Of a stretch of DNA of 64,000 nucleotides, positions 10,825-23,867 are shown one piece after another. A model generated the notes under the pieces. It was not told the origin of the DNA. It made no database searches and worked only from the letters and a program-made list of their open reading frames with translations. The translations under genes and the position numbers were made by a program. Origin of the DNA: Symbiodinium natans. Lineage: Eukaryota > Sar > Dinophyceae > Suessiales > Symbiodiniaceae. The stretch is from the NCBI GenBank assembly GCA_905221605.1, contig CAJNDS010000191.1, positions 62,001 to 126,000 of the forward strand, given 5' to 3'. Position 1 is the first letter of the stretch. The number at the start of each line of letters is the position of its first letter.

Positions 10825-12341
10825 TCAGGCCAAGGGCACAACGTACTGAGATTGCACCACGTAGGTCGGAGACACCAGAATGCGAGAGCCGTGGGGTGCG
10901 AGGTCAACCGACATCCCGTACAGGTCCTTCATCTGCTTGCAGAGGTTGTCGAAAGACTCGGGGGAAACCTGGTGGCAATCCTTGTCCACATGCCAAGTGA
11001 TGACGTATGGAGAGCACACTGAGTTGTCGTGCGACTGGCCGGTGGTTGACCTGGGATCAGAAGCTCAAGAGCGGGGTCGGACTTATGATGTCTACTTGGG
11101 GTTTGTTGGGGGCCATGGCGCCTCTTGGTGACATGGTGCTTAAGGCTGAAAAGTTTCGGAGGGTTTTGTGTGGCTTGGGGTTTACGGCTAAAGCTCTGAG
11201 CTTGGGGTTTGGGGCTTGTACGTTCGGCTTAGGGTGTTGGACCCCACTTGAGCAAAGTGCTGCAGTGCTCTCACAGACTCAAAACTTATCGACTTCACAA
11301 GGAAACAATGCCTCTTGCAAGCCACGTGGCCCAGAGTACATGACGGAGTTGTTATGTCCAACAACAGTCCAGCCATGCAGCAGATCGTTCACAGTAGGCC
11401 CCCCGTTCACGATCTGGTAGATCTGGCCCTGCACCACGACCATAGGGTTCAGAAGGCCACGGCCGTTTGCGGCACCTGCAACATGAACACGCGCTCAGAT
11501 GCTTTCGACATAATAACTATAACGCTTGAAACATCAAGAGCTCTGGCAAGCAGTGCCTCACTGAAGCAGCAACCAGTACAATGTCGGCTATTGGAGACAC
11601 ACACACACACATCTCACACACCTCACACCTGCGTTGACTCACCCATGCTGACGGTGACTGTGTGACAAGCAGATCAGGGTGGTTGGCTGCATGCTCACGT
11701 GCCTCCCAAACCATCCGCGAGGAGGTCTGCATTCATGCCGTCCGAAGCATCGTTGTCGGTGCCGGCTGAGGAGTGCACGTAGTGGACCTCGTAGGACTTG
11801 CCGACCTGCACGTCACCCGTGCAGTGCTGAAAGGTGTACGGCGTCATCTGCGCGTCAGTGAGCGTGTCCGTTGGGCACATGAAGCCAGGGCGTGGGTTGC
11901 TGGCCAGGCGCCTGCCGGAGGAGGCCGCGTCGTACGCCATCGCATCGGTGTCGTTGTTGTAGGCATCGCTCTTATGCTCAGCCCGGCCGTGTTGCAAGCT
12001 GGCTTGTTGAAGTTGTACGGGCAAGTTGGAGTGCCCGGCACGGGGTTGCTCAGCACCGTGGTGGGGGAGCCACAGCACTGCTCACTCTTGTAGAAATCCT
12101 TCACCTCGCCGCAAGTGACGGCCTCCGCCCCGACAGCCATCGCCAGTGCCAACGCTAAGCCTGTGGCAACCTTGGGACGGGCCGAGGCGAGGGGCAGCAG
12201 CAGCGCCATCCACGGCGAGCCGCGGAATGCGGAGCCCGTCTCTTCGCCGGTTGTCTCGCAAAGGTCCACCTCCGGATCGTCAGGGCACGTGGCGATGGCG
12301 ACTTTGGCGAGGCAGGCGGTCACCGCAAGCAAGCGCAACAT
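10825..12341 (-). pseudogene. Delta carbonic anhydrase, L type, copy 3, broken by deletion
   Basis: Exon pieces 12341-11703, 11475-11331 and 11050-10825 keep the L-type start and all splice sites. Relative to the other copies, 121 bp are missing at the point CAGCCC|GGCCGTG (11984/11985). The loss takes out the segment from just after CNTA through VNVHFHLG, including the two histidines of HFH, and because 121 is not a multiple of three it also shifts the frame to an early stop. The product cannot be an active enzyme. Exons 2 and 3 still lack disabling changes, so the event is recent or the unit is kept uniform by conversion. Confidence 0.9.
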
Positions 12342-12636
12342 GGCTGGGGGATCAAGGACTCGTCACAACCTTCAGCTATGCCAGCTATGCAGGCCCTCTG
12401 ACTTGAAACACTCAGCGCGCACAAGCCTTCAGGAAGCTTCAGGCCTAGGAGTCTAGCTTCTGCGGCCGCGGGTGTAATTGCGAGCTTAAGCTCTGTAGGC
12501 TTCGGGGTTGGGGTCTTCAAGTCTTCAAGCAAACAGGGTCGCAAGGAACACCAGGTGTGAAGTTTTTGTATCCTTGCTCCGTGCATTCCAACTAAGAACC
12601 CTTGCGCTTCACACTCGCACGTCCTTTCGTGTGCTC

Positions 12637-12653
12637 GCGCGCGCGCGCGCGCG
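12637..12653. repeat. CG dinucleotide run in the L-type upstream region
   Basis: CTCGCGCGCGCGCGCGCG; also at about 17170-17188 and, shortened, 19672-19682. The length differs between L units. It lies about 300 bp upstream of the L-type ATG and could adopt Z-form; a regulatory role is only a guess. Confidence 0.7.
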
Positions 12654-13196
12654 AGGCATTCCCAAATTTAGGTTTTGGCTTGCTTTCGCCATCGTTCGCC
12701 CTTGCATGAGATTGCCACGCTCGAAGGGTGAGAACGTTTGTTCAACGACCAGTTATCGCTAATCGCCCTCGTAGTCATGTCAAAAGAACTCGCCAAAAGA
12801 AGAACAAACCCTTACAGGCAAACACGGCATCAATCTCTAGCGCCAATCGCCCTTTTTGAGTGCCCCACTCACCATTTTTGAAGATCGCGGGCTGACGACG
12901 CGACCGAGACAGCTGCACGTGTGGACTTGAAACAGGGACGTGTCGGCTCTGTGCGTTGCACAGTGCTTGGAGCCTCCCAAGACGAGCCTCAGAACAATCA
13001 ACTGAAGTTCCCTCAATCTCGAGACGGAGCTAGGATGAGGAGCCACTCGGAGTCAATGGGAGACTCGCCCCTTGGGGGCGCGTCAGACACCAAAGACATC
13101 AACTCCTCCAAAGGAAAACTTAAAACAGGAAAACATAAAAGAATTGGACAGTCAGATTCAGCGGCCTTGCGCCCTGTGCAATCCTATGCGCACTCT

Positions 13197-14667
13197 TCAG
13201 GCCAAGGGCACAACGTACTGAGATTGCACCACGTAGGTCGGAGACACCAGAATGCGAGAGCCGTGGGGTGCGAGGTCAACCGACATCCCGTACAGGTCCT
13301 TCATCTGCTTGCAGAGGTTGTCGAAAGACTCGGGAGAAACCTGGTGGCAATCCTTGTCCACATGCCAAGTGATGACGTATGGAGAGCACACTGAGTTGTC
13401 GTGCGACTGGCCGGTGGTTGACCTGGGATCGGAAGCTCAAGCGTGGGGTCGGACTTTTGATGTCTACTTGGGGTTTGTTGGGGGCCATTGCGCCTCTTGG
13501 TGACATGGTGCTTAAGGCTGAAAAGTCTCGGAGGGTTTCGTCGTCTGGCTTGGGGTTTACGGCTAAAGCTCTGAGCTTGGGGTTTGGGGCTTGTACTGTC
13601 GGCTTAGGGTGTTGGACCCCACTTGAGCAAAGTGCTGCAGTGCTCTCAGAGACTCAAAACTTAACGACTTCACAAGGAAACAATGCCTCTTGCAAGCCAC
13701 GTGGCCCAGAGTACATGACGGAGTTGTTATGTCCAACAACGGTCCAGCCATGCAGCAGATCGTTCACAGTAGGCCCCCCGTTCACGATCTGGTAGATCTG
13801 GCCCTGCACCACGACCATAGGGTTCAGAAGGCCACGGCCGTTTGCGGCACCTGCAACATGAACACGCGCTCAGATGCTTTCGACATAAATAACTATGACA
13901 ACCCTTTAAACATCAAGAGCTCGGCAAGCAGTGCCTCACTGAAGCAGCAACGAGTAAGACGGCGGCCATTGGAGACTCACACACACACACACATCTCAAA
14001 CCCGCGTTTGCGCACGCGTTGGCTCACCCATGCTGACGGCGACTGTGTGACAAGCAGATCAGGGTGGTTGGCTGCATGCTCACGTGCCTCCCAAACCATC
14101 CGCGAGGAGGTCTGCATTCATGCCGTCCGAAGCATCGTTGTCGGTGCCGGCTGAGGAGTGCACGTAGTGGACCTCGTAGGACTTGCCGACCTGCACGTCA
14201 CCCGTGCAGTGCTGAAAGGTGTACGGCGTCATCTGCGCGTCAGTGAGCGTGTCCGTTGGGCACATGAAGCCAGGACGTGGGTTGCTGGCCAGGCGCCTGC
14301 CGGAGGAGGCCGCGTCGTACGCCATCGCATCGGTGTCGTTGTTGTAGGCATCGCTCTTATGCTCAGCCCCCAAGTGGAAGTGCACGTTCACCAGCGGCAG
14401 GAAGTTGGCCTGAGCATCCGTCAGCGTGGCCGCCTTCGGCACCATGCTGCCTGTTGCGCCAGTTGAGAGATCACGAGGCGTCTGAGGCTCGGCCGTGTTG
14501 CAAGCTGGCTTGTTGAAGTTGTACGGGCAAGTTGGAGTGCCCGGCACGGGGTTGCTCAGCACCGTGGTGGGGGAGCCACAGCACTGCTCACTCTTGTAGA
14601 AATCCTTCACCTCGCCGCAGGTGACGGCGTCCGCCCCAACCACAAACAAGGAGAACAAGCGCAGCAT
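13197..14667 (-). CDS. Delta-class carbonic anhydrase, S type, copy 4
   Basis: Exons 14667-14088, 13850-13706 and 13422-13197; 316 aa identical in reading to copy 1. Silent changes include CAC TTG for CAC CTG inside HFHLG and a Gly-Ala codon change near residue 71. The block 12921-14060 is almost identical to the matching part of copy 1 and of copy 6, showing mosaic exchange between units. Confidence 0.92.
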
Positions 14668-15219
14668 GGCTGGATACGACTGTGTGGCAAAATCCTTCGC
14701 GAACCCTTCTCTGTCTGCCAAAGCTCACAGCAAAAGAAACAACATCGGCAGGCCGATTTCTCTGACTCAGATCAGCTGATGACAAAGCAGCGCCCAGCGT
14801 TTCTAGCAGCTTCTGAGGTACATCGGCATACACCGGTGTAGCAGCACAGGCCCTCCCTCACCCCTTCAGCCGAACCCCCACATGTAAATAAGCCATCAAT
14901 CTCAGAGCACCACTCACCATTTGTGAAGATCGCGGGCTGACGACGCGACAGCTGGACGATTGCTGCACGTGTGGACTTGAAACAGGGACGTGTCGGCTCT
15001 GTGCGTTGCACAGTGCTTGGACCCAAGACGAGCCTCAGAACAATCAACTGAAGTTCCCTCAATCTCGAGCTAGGATGAGAAGCCACTCGGACTTAATGGG
15101 AGATGCGCCCCTTGAGGGCGCATCATACACCAAAAATGTCAACTCCTCCAGGAAAACTTAAAAGAATTGGACAGTCAGATGTAGCGGCCTTGCGCCCTGT
15201 GCAATCCTACGCGCACTCT

Positions 15220-16876
15220 TCAGGCCAAGGGCACAACGTACTGAGATTGCACCACGTAGGTCGGAGACACCAGAATGCGAGAGCCGTGGGGTGCGAGGTC
15301 AACCGACATCCCGTACAGGTCCTTCATCTGCTTGCAGAGGTTGTCGAAAGACTCGGGAGAAACCTGGTGGCAATCCTTGTCCACATGCCAAGTGATGACG
15401 TATGGAGAGCACACTGAGTTGTCGTGCGACTGGCCGGTGGTTGACCTGGGATCGGAAGCTCAAGCGTGGGGTCGGACTTTTGATGTCTACTTGGGGTTTG
15501 TTGGGGGCCATGGCGCCTCTTGGTGACATGGTGCTTAAGGCTGAAAAGTCTCGGAGGGTTTCGTCGTCTGGCTTGGGGTTTACGGCTAAAGCTCTGAGCT
15601 TGGGGTTTGGGGCTTGTCCTGTCGGCTTAGGGTGTTGGACCCCACTTGAGCAAAGTGCTGCAGTGCTCTCAGAGACTCAAAACTTAACGACTTCACAAGG
15701 AAACAATGCCTCTTGCAAGCCACGTGGCCCAGAGTACATGACGGAGTTGTTATGTCCAACAACGGTCCAGCCATGCAGCAGATCGTTCACAGTAGGCCCC
15801 CCGTTCACGATCTGGTAGATCTGGCCCTGCACCACGACCATAGGGTTCAGAAGGCCACGGCCGTTTGCGGCACCTGCAACATGAACACGCGCTCAGATGC
15901 TTTCGACATAATAACTATAACACTTTAAACATCAAGAGCTCTGGCAAGCAGTGCCTCACTGAAGCAGCAACCAGTAAAACGTCGGCCATTGGAGACTCAC
16001 ACACACACACACATCTCAAACCCGCGTTTGCGCACGCGTTGACTCACCCATGCTGGCGGTGACTGTGTGATAAGCAGATGAGGGTTGTTGGCATTGTTGG
16101 CTACATGCTCACGTGCCTCCCAAACCATCCGCGAGGAGGTCTGCATTCATGCCGTCCGAAGCATCGTTGTCGGTGCCGGCTGAAGAGTGCACGTAGTGGA
16201 CCTCGTAGGACTTGCCGACCTGCACGTCACCCGTGCAGTGCTGAAAGGTGTACGGCGTCATCTGCGCGTCAGTGAGCGTGTCCGTTGGGCACATGAAGCC
16301 AGGACGTGGGTTGCTGGCCAGGCGCCTGCCGGAGGAGGCCGCGTCGTACGCCATCGCATCGGTGTCGTTGTTGTAGGCATCGCTCTTATGCTCAGCCCCC
16401 AGGTGGAAGTGCACGTTCACCAGCGGCAGGAAGTTGGCCTGAGCATCCGTCAGCGTGGCCGCCTTCGGCACCATGCTGCCTGTAGCGCCAGTTGAGAGAT
16501 CACGAGGCGTCTGAGGCTCGGCCGTGTTGCAAGCTGGCTTGTTGAAGTTGTACGGGCAAGTTGGAGTGCCCGGCACGGGGTTGCTCAGCACCGTGGTGGG
16601 GGAGCCACAGCACTGCTCACTCTTGTAGAAATCCTTCACCTCGCCGCAAGTGACGGCCTCCGCCCCGACAGCCATCGCCAGTGCCAACGCTAAGCCTGTG
16701 GCAACCTTGGGACGGGCCGAGGCGAGGGGCAGCAGCAGCGCCATCCACGGCGAGCCGCGGAATGCGGAGCCCGTCTCTTCGCCGGTTGTCTCGCAAAGGT
16801 CCACCTCCGGATCGTCAGGGCACGTGGCGATGGCGACTTTGGCGAGGCAGGCGGTCACCGCAAGCAAGCGCAACAT
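15220..16876 (-). CDS. Delta-class carbonic anhydrase, L type, copy 5
   Basis: Exons 16876-16117, 15873-15729 and 15445-15220; 376 aa. From VTCGEVKDFY onward it equals the S type. The N-terminus differs: a first signal-like segment MLRLLAVTACLAKVAIA, an acidic region with Cys (CPDDPEVDLCETTGEETG), then SAFRGSPW and a second hydrophobic segment (GLALALAMAVGAEA). A two-part leader of this kind is compatible with targeting to a membrane-bound compartment such as the plastid, but the acidic middle is unlike a normal transit peptide, so location is open. The ATG at 16876 has stops upstream. Confidence 0.92.
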
Positions 16877-17731
16877 GGCTGGGGGATCAAGGACTCGTCA
16901 CAACCTTCAGCTATGCCAGCTATGCAGGCCCTCTGACTTGAAACACTCAGCGCGCACAAGCCTTCAGGAAGCTTCAGGCCTAGGAGTCTAGCTTCTGCGG
17001 CCGCGGGTGTAATTGCGAGCTTAAGCTCTGTAGGCTTCGGGGTTGGGGTCTTCAAGTCTTCAAGCAAACAGGCTCGCAAGGAACACCAGGTGTGAAGTTT
17101 TTGTATCCTTGCTCCGTGCATTCCAACTAAGAACCCTTGCGCTTCACACTCGCACGTCCTTTCGTGTGCTCGCGCGCGCGCGCGCGCGAGGCATTCCCAA
17201 ATTTAGGTTTTGGCTTGCTTTCGCCATCGTTCGCCCTTGCATGAGATTGCCACGCTCGAAGGGTGAGAACGTTTGTTCAACGACCAGTTATCGCTAATCG
17301 CCCTCGTAGTCATGTCAAAAGAACTCGCCAAAAGAAGAACAAACCCTTACAGGCAAACACGGCATCAATCTCTAGCGCCAATCGCCCTTTTTGAGTGCCC
17401 CACTCACCATTTTTGAAGATCGCGGGCTGACGACGCGACCGAGACAGCTGCACGTGTGGACTTGAAACAGGGACGTGTCGGCTCTGTGCGTTGCACAGTG
17501 CTTGGAGCCTCCCAAGACGAGCCTCAGAACAATCAACTGAAGTTCCCTCAATCTCGAGACGGAGCTAGGATGAGGAGCCACTCGGAGTCAATGGGAGACT
17601 CGCCCCTTGGGGGCGCGTCAGACACCAAAGACATCAACTCCTCCAAAGGAAAACTTAAAACAGGAAAACATAAAAGAATTGGACAGTCAGATGTAGCGGC
17701 CCTGCGCCCTGTGCAATCCTATGCGCACTCT

Positions 17732-19376
17732 TCAGGCCAAGGGCACAACGTACTGAGATTGCACCACGTAGGTCGGAGACACCAGAATGCGAGAGCCGTG
17801 GGGTGCGAGGTCAACCGACATCCCGTACAGGTCCTTCATCTGCTTGCAGAGGTTGTCGAAAGACTCAGGAGAAACCTGGTGGCAATCCTTGTCCACATGC
17901 CAAGTGATGACGTATGGAGAGCACACTGAGTTGTCGTGCGACTGGCCGGTGGTTGACCTGGGATCGGAAGCTCAAGCGCGGGGTCGGACTTATGATGTCT
18001 ACTTGGGGTTTGTTGGGGGCCATGGCGCCTTATGGTGACATGGTGCTTAAGGCTGAAAAGTCTCGGAGGGTTTCGTCGTCTGGCTTGGGGTTTACGGCTA
18101 AAGCTCTGAGCTTGGGGTTTGGGGCTTGTACTGTCGGCTTAGGGTGTTGGACCCCACTTGAGCAAAATGCTGCAGTGCTCTCAGAGACTCAACACTTAAC
18201 GACTTCACAAGGAAACAATGCCTCTTGCAAGCCACGTGGCCCAGAGTACATGACGGAGTTGTTATGTCCAACAACAGTCCAGCCATGCAGCAGATCGTTC
18301 ACAGTAGGCCCCCCGTTCACGATCTGGTAGATCTGGCCCTGCACCACGACCATAGGGTTCAGAAGGCCACGGCCGTTTGCGGCACCTGCAACATGAACAC
18401 GCGCTCAGATGCTTTCGACATAAATAACTATAACACTTGAAACATCAAGAGCTCTGGCAAGCAGTGCCTCACTGAAGCAGCAACCAGTACAATGTCGGCT
18501 ATTGGAGACACACACACACACATCTCACACCCGCGTGTGCACACGCGTTGGCTCACCCATGCTGACGGTGACTGTGTGACAAGCAGATCAGGGTTGTTGG
18601 CTACATGCTCACGTGCCTCCCAAACCATCCGCGAGGAGGTCTGCATTCATGCCGTCCGAAGCATCATTGTCGGTGCCGGCTGAGGAGTGCACGTAGTGGA
18701 CCTCGTAGGACTTGCCGACCTGCACGTCACCCGTGCAGTGCTGAAAGGTGTACGGCGTCATCTGCGCGTCAGTGAGGGTGTCCGTTGGGCACATGAAGCC
18801 AGGACGTGGGTTGCTGGCCAGGCGCCTGCCGGAGGAGGCCGCGTCGTACGCCATCGCATCGGTGTCGTTGTTGTAGGCATCGCTCTTATGCTCAGCCCCC
18901 AAGTGGAAGTGCACGTTCACCAGCGGCAGGAAGTTGGCCTGAGCATCCGTCAGCGTGGCCGCCTTCGGCACCATGCTGCCTGTAGCGCCAGTTGAGAGAT
19001 CACGAGGCGTCTGAGGCTCGGCCGTGTTGCAAGCTGGCTTGTTGAAGTTGTACGGGCAAGTTGGAGTGCCCGGCACGGGGTTGCTCAGCACCGTGGTGGG
19101 GGAGCCACAGCACTGCTCACTCTTGTAGAAATCCTTCACCTCGCCGCAAGTGACGGCCTCCGCCCCGACAGCCATCGCCAGTGCCAACGCTAAGCCTGTG
19201 GCAACCTTGGGACGGGCCGAGGCGAGGGGCAGCAGCAGCGCCATCCACGGCGAGCCGCGGAATGCGGAGCCCGTCTCTTCGCCGGTTGTCTCGCAAAGGT
19301 CCACCTCCGGATCGTCAGGGCACGTGGCGATGGCGACTTTGGCGAGGCAGGCGGTCACCGCAAGCAAGCGCAACAT
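17732..19376 (-). CDS. Delta-class carbonic anhydrase, L type, copy 6
   Basis: Exons 19376-18617, 18385-18241 and 17957-17732; 376 aa, the same protein as copy 5. Changes seen (ACC for ACG in the CPTDTL stretch, CCT for CCC in SPESF) are silent. The upstream L-type spacer has a shorter CG run than those of copies 3 and 5. Confidence 0.92.
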
Positions 19377-20207
19377 GGCTGGGGGATCAAGGACTCGTCA
19401 CAACCTTCAGCTATGCCAGCTATGCAGGCCCTCTGACTTGAAACACTCAGCGCGCACAAGCCTTCAGGAAGCTTCAGGCCTAGGAGTCTAGCTTCTGCGG
19501 CCGCGGGTGTAATTGCGAGCTTAAGCTCTGTAGGCTTCGGGGTTGGGGTCTTCAAGTCTTCAAGCAAACAGGCTCGCAAGGAACACCAGGTGTGAAGTTT
19601 TTGTATCCTTGCTCCGTGCATTCCAACTAAGAACCCTTGCGCTTCACACTCGCACGTCCTTTCGTGTGCTCGCGCGCGCGCGAGGCATTCCCAAATTTAG
19701 GTTTTGGCTTGCTTTCGGCATCGTTCGCCCTTGCATGAGATTGCCACGCTCGAAGGGTGAGAACGTTTGTTCAACGACCAGTTATCGCTAATCGCCCTGT
19801 AGTCATGTCAAAAGAACTCGCCAAAAGAAGAACAAACCCTTACAGGCAAACACGGCATCAATCTCTAGCGCCAATCGCCCTTTTTGAGTGCCCCACTCAC
19901 CATGTTTGAAGATCGCGGGCTGACGACGCGACCGAGACAGCTGCACGTGTGGACTTGAAACAGGGACGTGTCGGCTCTGTGCGTTGCACAGTGCTTGGAG
20001 CCTCCCAAGACGAGCCTCAGAACAATCAACTGAAGTTCCCTCAATCTCGAGACGGAGCTAGGATGAGGAGCCACTCGGACTCAATGGGAGATGCGCCCCT
20101 TGAGGGCGCATCACACACCAAAAATGTCAACTCCTCCAGGAAAACTTAAAAGAATTGGACAGTCAGATGTAGCGGCCTTGCCCCCTGTGCAATCCTACGC
20201 GCACTCT

Positions 20208-21672
20208 TCAGGCCAAGGGCACAACGTACTGAGATTGCACCACGTAGGTCGGAGACACCAGAATGCGAGAGCCGTGGGGTGCGAGGTCAACCGACATCCC
20301 GTACAGGTCCTTCATCTGCTTGCAGAGGTTGTCGAAAGACTCGGGAGAAACCTGGTGGCAATCCTTGTCCACATGCCAAGTGATGACGTATGGAGAGCAC
20401 ACTGAATTGTCGTGCGACTGGCCGGTGGTTGACCTGGGATCGGAAGCTCAAGCGCGGGGTCGGACTTATGATGTCTACTTGGGGTTTGTTGGGGGCCATG
20501 GCGCCTTATGGTGACATGGTGCTTAAGGCTGAAAAGTCTCGGAGGGTTTCGTCGTCTGGCTTGGGGTTTACGGCTAAAGCTCTGAGCTTGGGGTTTGGGG
20601 CTTGTACTGTCGGCTTAGGGTGTTGGACCCCACTTGAGCAAAGTGCTGCAGTGCTCTCAGAGACTCAAAACTTAACGACTTCACAAGGAAACAATGCCTC
20701 TTGCAAGCCACGTGGCCCAGAGTACATGACGGAGCTGTTATGTCCAACAACAGTCCAGCCATGCAGCAGATCGTTCACAGTAGGCCCCCCGTTCACGATC
20801 TGGTAGATCTGGCCCTGCACCACGACCATAGGGTTCAGAAGGCCACGGCCGTTTGCGGCACCTGCAACATGAACACGCGCTCAGATGCTTTCGACATAAA
20901 TAACTATAACACTTGAAACATCAAGAGCTCTGGCAAGCAGTGCCTCACTGAAGCAGCAACCAGTACAATGTCGGCTATTGGAGACACACACACACACATC
21001 TCACACCCGCGTGTGCACACGCGTTGGCTCACCCATGCTGACGGTGACTGTGTGACAAGCAGATCAGGGTTGTTTGCTACATGCTCACGTGCCTCCCAAA
21101 CCATCCGCGAGGAGGTCTGCATTCATGCCGTCCGAAGCATCATTGTCGGTGCCGGCTGAGGAGTGCACGTAGTGGACCTCGTAGGACTTGCCGACCTGCA
21201 CGTCACCCGTGCAGTGCTGAAAGGTGTACGGCGTCATCTGCGCGTCAGTGAGCGTGTCCGTTGGGCACATGAAGCCAGGACGTGGGTTGCTGGCCAGGCG
21301 CCTGCCGGAGGAGGCCGCGTCGTACGCCATCGCATCGGTGTCGTTGTTGTAGGCATCGCTCTTATGCTCAGCCCCCAAGTGGAAGTGCACGTTCACCAGC
21401 GGCAGGAAGTTGGCCTGAGCATCCGTCAGCGTGGCCGCCTTCGGCACCATGCTGCCTGTTGCGCCAGTTGAGAGATCACGAGGCGTCTGAGGCTCGGCCG
21501 TGTTGCAAGCTGGCTTGTTGAAGTTGTACGGGCAAGTTGGAGTGCCCGGCACGGGGTTGCTCAGCACCGTGGTGGGGGAGCCACAGCACTGCTCACTTTT
21601 GTAGAAATCCTTCACCTCGCCGCAGGTGACGGCGTCCGCCCCAACCACAAACAATGAGAACAAGCGCAGCAT
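20208..21672 (-). CDS. Delta-class carbonic anhydrase, S type, copy 7
   Basis: Exons 21672-21093, 20861-20717 and 20433-20208; 316 aa. It has the only replacement found among intact copies: Asn to Ser in exon 2 (GHNSSVMY instead of GHNNSVMY, residue 236). Other differences (AAA for AAG in FYKSE, AAT for AAC before SVCSPY) are silent. Confidence 0.92.
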
Positions 21673-22226
21673 GGCTGGATACGACTGTGTGGCAAAATCC
21701 TTCACGAACCCTTCTCTGTCTGCCAAAGCTCACAGCAAAAGAAACAACATCGGCAGGCCGATTTCTCTGACTCAGATCAGCTGATGACAAAGCAGCGCCC
21801 AGCGTTTCTAGCAGCTTCTGACGTACATCGGCATACACCGGTGTAGCAGCACAGGCCCTCCCTCACCCCTTCCGCCGAACCCCCACATGCAAATAAGCCA
21901 TCAATCTCAGAGCACCACTCACCATTTGTGAAGATCGCGGGCTGACGACGCGACAGCTGGACGATTGCTGCACGTGTGGACTTGAAACAGGGACGTGTCG
22001 GCTCTGTGCGTTGCACAGTGCTTGGAGCTTCAAGACGAGCCTCAGAACAATCAACTGAAGTTCCCTCAATCTCGAGCTAGGATGAGGAGCCACTCGGACT
22101 CAATGGGAGATACGCCCCTTGGGGGCGCATCACACACCAAAAATGTCAACTCCTCCAGGAAAACTTAAAAGAATTGGACAGTCAGATGTAGCGGCCTTGC
22201 GCCCTGTGCAATCCTATGCGCACTCT

Positions 22227-23867
22227 TCAGGCCAAGGGCACAACGTACTGAGATTGCACCACGTAGGTCGGAGACACCAGAATGCGAGAGCCGTGGGGTG
22301 CGAGGTCAACCGACATCCCGTACAGGTCCTTCATCTGCTTGCAGAGGTTGTCGAAAGACTCGGGAGAAACCTGGTGGCAATCCTTGTCCACATGCCAAGT
22401 GATGACGTATGGAGAGCACACTGAGTTGTCGTGCGACTGGCCGGTGGTTGACCTGGGATCAGAAGCTCAAGCGCGGGGTCGGACTTATGATGTCTACTTG
22501 GGGTTTGTTGGGGGCCATGGCGCCTCTTGGTGACATGGTGCTTAAGGCTGAAAAGTTTCGGAGGGTTTCGTCGTCTGGCTTGGGGTTTACGGCTAAAGCT
22601 CTGAGCTTGGGGTTTGGGGCTTGTACTGTCGGCTTAGGGTGTTGGACCCCACTTGAGCAAAATGCTGCAGTGCTCTCAGAGACTCAACACTTAACGACTT
22701 CACAAGGAAACAATGCCTCTTGCAAGCCACGTGGCCCAGAGTACATGACGGAGTTGTTATGTCCAACAACAGTCCAGCCATGCAGCAGATCGTTCACAGT
22801 AGGCCCCCCGTTCACGATCTGGTAGATCTGGCCCTGCACCACGACCATAGGGTTCAGAAGGCCACGGCCGTTTGCGGCACCTGCAACATGAACACGCGCT
22901 CAGATGCTTTCGACATAATAACTATAACGCTTGAAACATCAAGAGCTCTGGCAAGCAGTGCCTCACTGAAGCAGCAACCAGTACAATGTCGGCTATTGGA
23001 GACACACACACACACATCTCACACACCTCACACCTGCGTTGACTCACCCATGCTGACGGTGACTGTGTGACAAGCAGATCAGGGTGGTTGGCTGCATGCT
23101 CACGTGCCTCCCAAACCATCCGCGAGGAGGTCTGCATTCATGCCGTCCGAAGCATCGTTGTCGGTGCCGGCTGAGGAGTGCACGTAGTGGACCTCGTAGG
23201 ACTTGCCGACCTGCACGTCACCCGTGCAGTGCTGAAAGGTGTACGGCGTCATCTGCGCGTCAGTGAGGGTGTCCGTTGGGCACATGAAGCCAGGACGTGG
23301 GTTGCTGGCCAGGCGCCTGCCGGAGGAGGCCGCGTCGTACGCCATCGCATCGGTGTCGTTGTTGTAGGCATCGCTCTTATGCTCAGCCCCCAGGTGGAAG
23401 TGCACGTTCACCAGCGGCAGGAAGTTGGCCTGAGCATCCGTCAGCGTGGCCGCCTTCGGCACCATGCTGCCTGTAGCGCCAGTTGAGAGATCACGAGGCG
23501 TCTGAGGCTCGGCCGTGTTGCAAGCTGGCTTGTTGAAGTTGTACGGGCAAGTTGGAGTGCCCGGCACGGGGTTGCTCAGCACCGTGGTGGGGGAGCCACA
23601 GCACTGCTCACTCTTGTAGAAATCCTTCACCTCGCCGCAAGTGACGGCCTCCGCCCCGACAGCCATCGCCAGTGCCAACGCTAAGCCTGTGGCAACCTTG
23701 GGACGGGCCGAGGCGAGGGGCAGCAGCAGCGCCATCCACGGCGAGCCGCGGAATGCGGAGCCCGTCTCTTCGCCGGTTGTCTCGCAAAGGTCCACCTCCG
23801 GATCGTCAGGGCACGTGGCGATGGCGACTTTGGCGAGGCAGGCGGTCACCGCAAGCAAGCGCAACAT
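22227..23867 (-). CDS. Delta-class carbonic anhydrase, L type, copy 8
   Basis: Exons 23867-23108, 22880-22736 and 22452-22227; 376 aa, as copies 5 and 6. This is the upstream edge of the array: its 5' region matches other L units only as far as GCTTCTGCGGCCGC at about 23997, then changes to unrelated sequence, so its promoter region may differ. A related short motif (GTAATTACGGGCTTAAGC) reappears about 200 bp further on at 24202. Confidence 0.92.
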
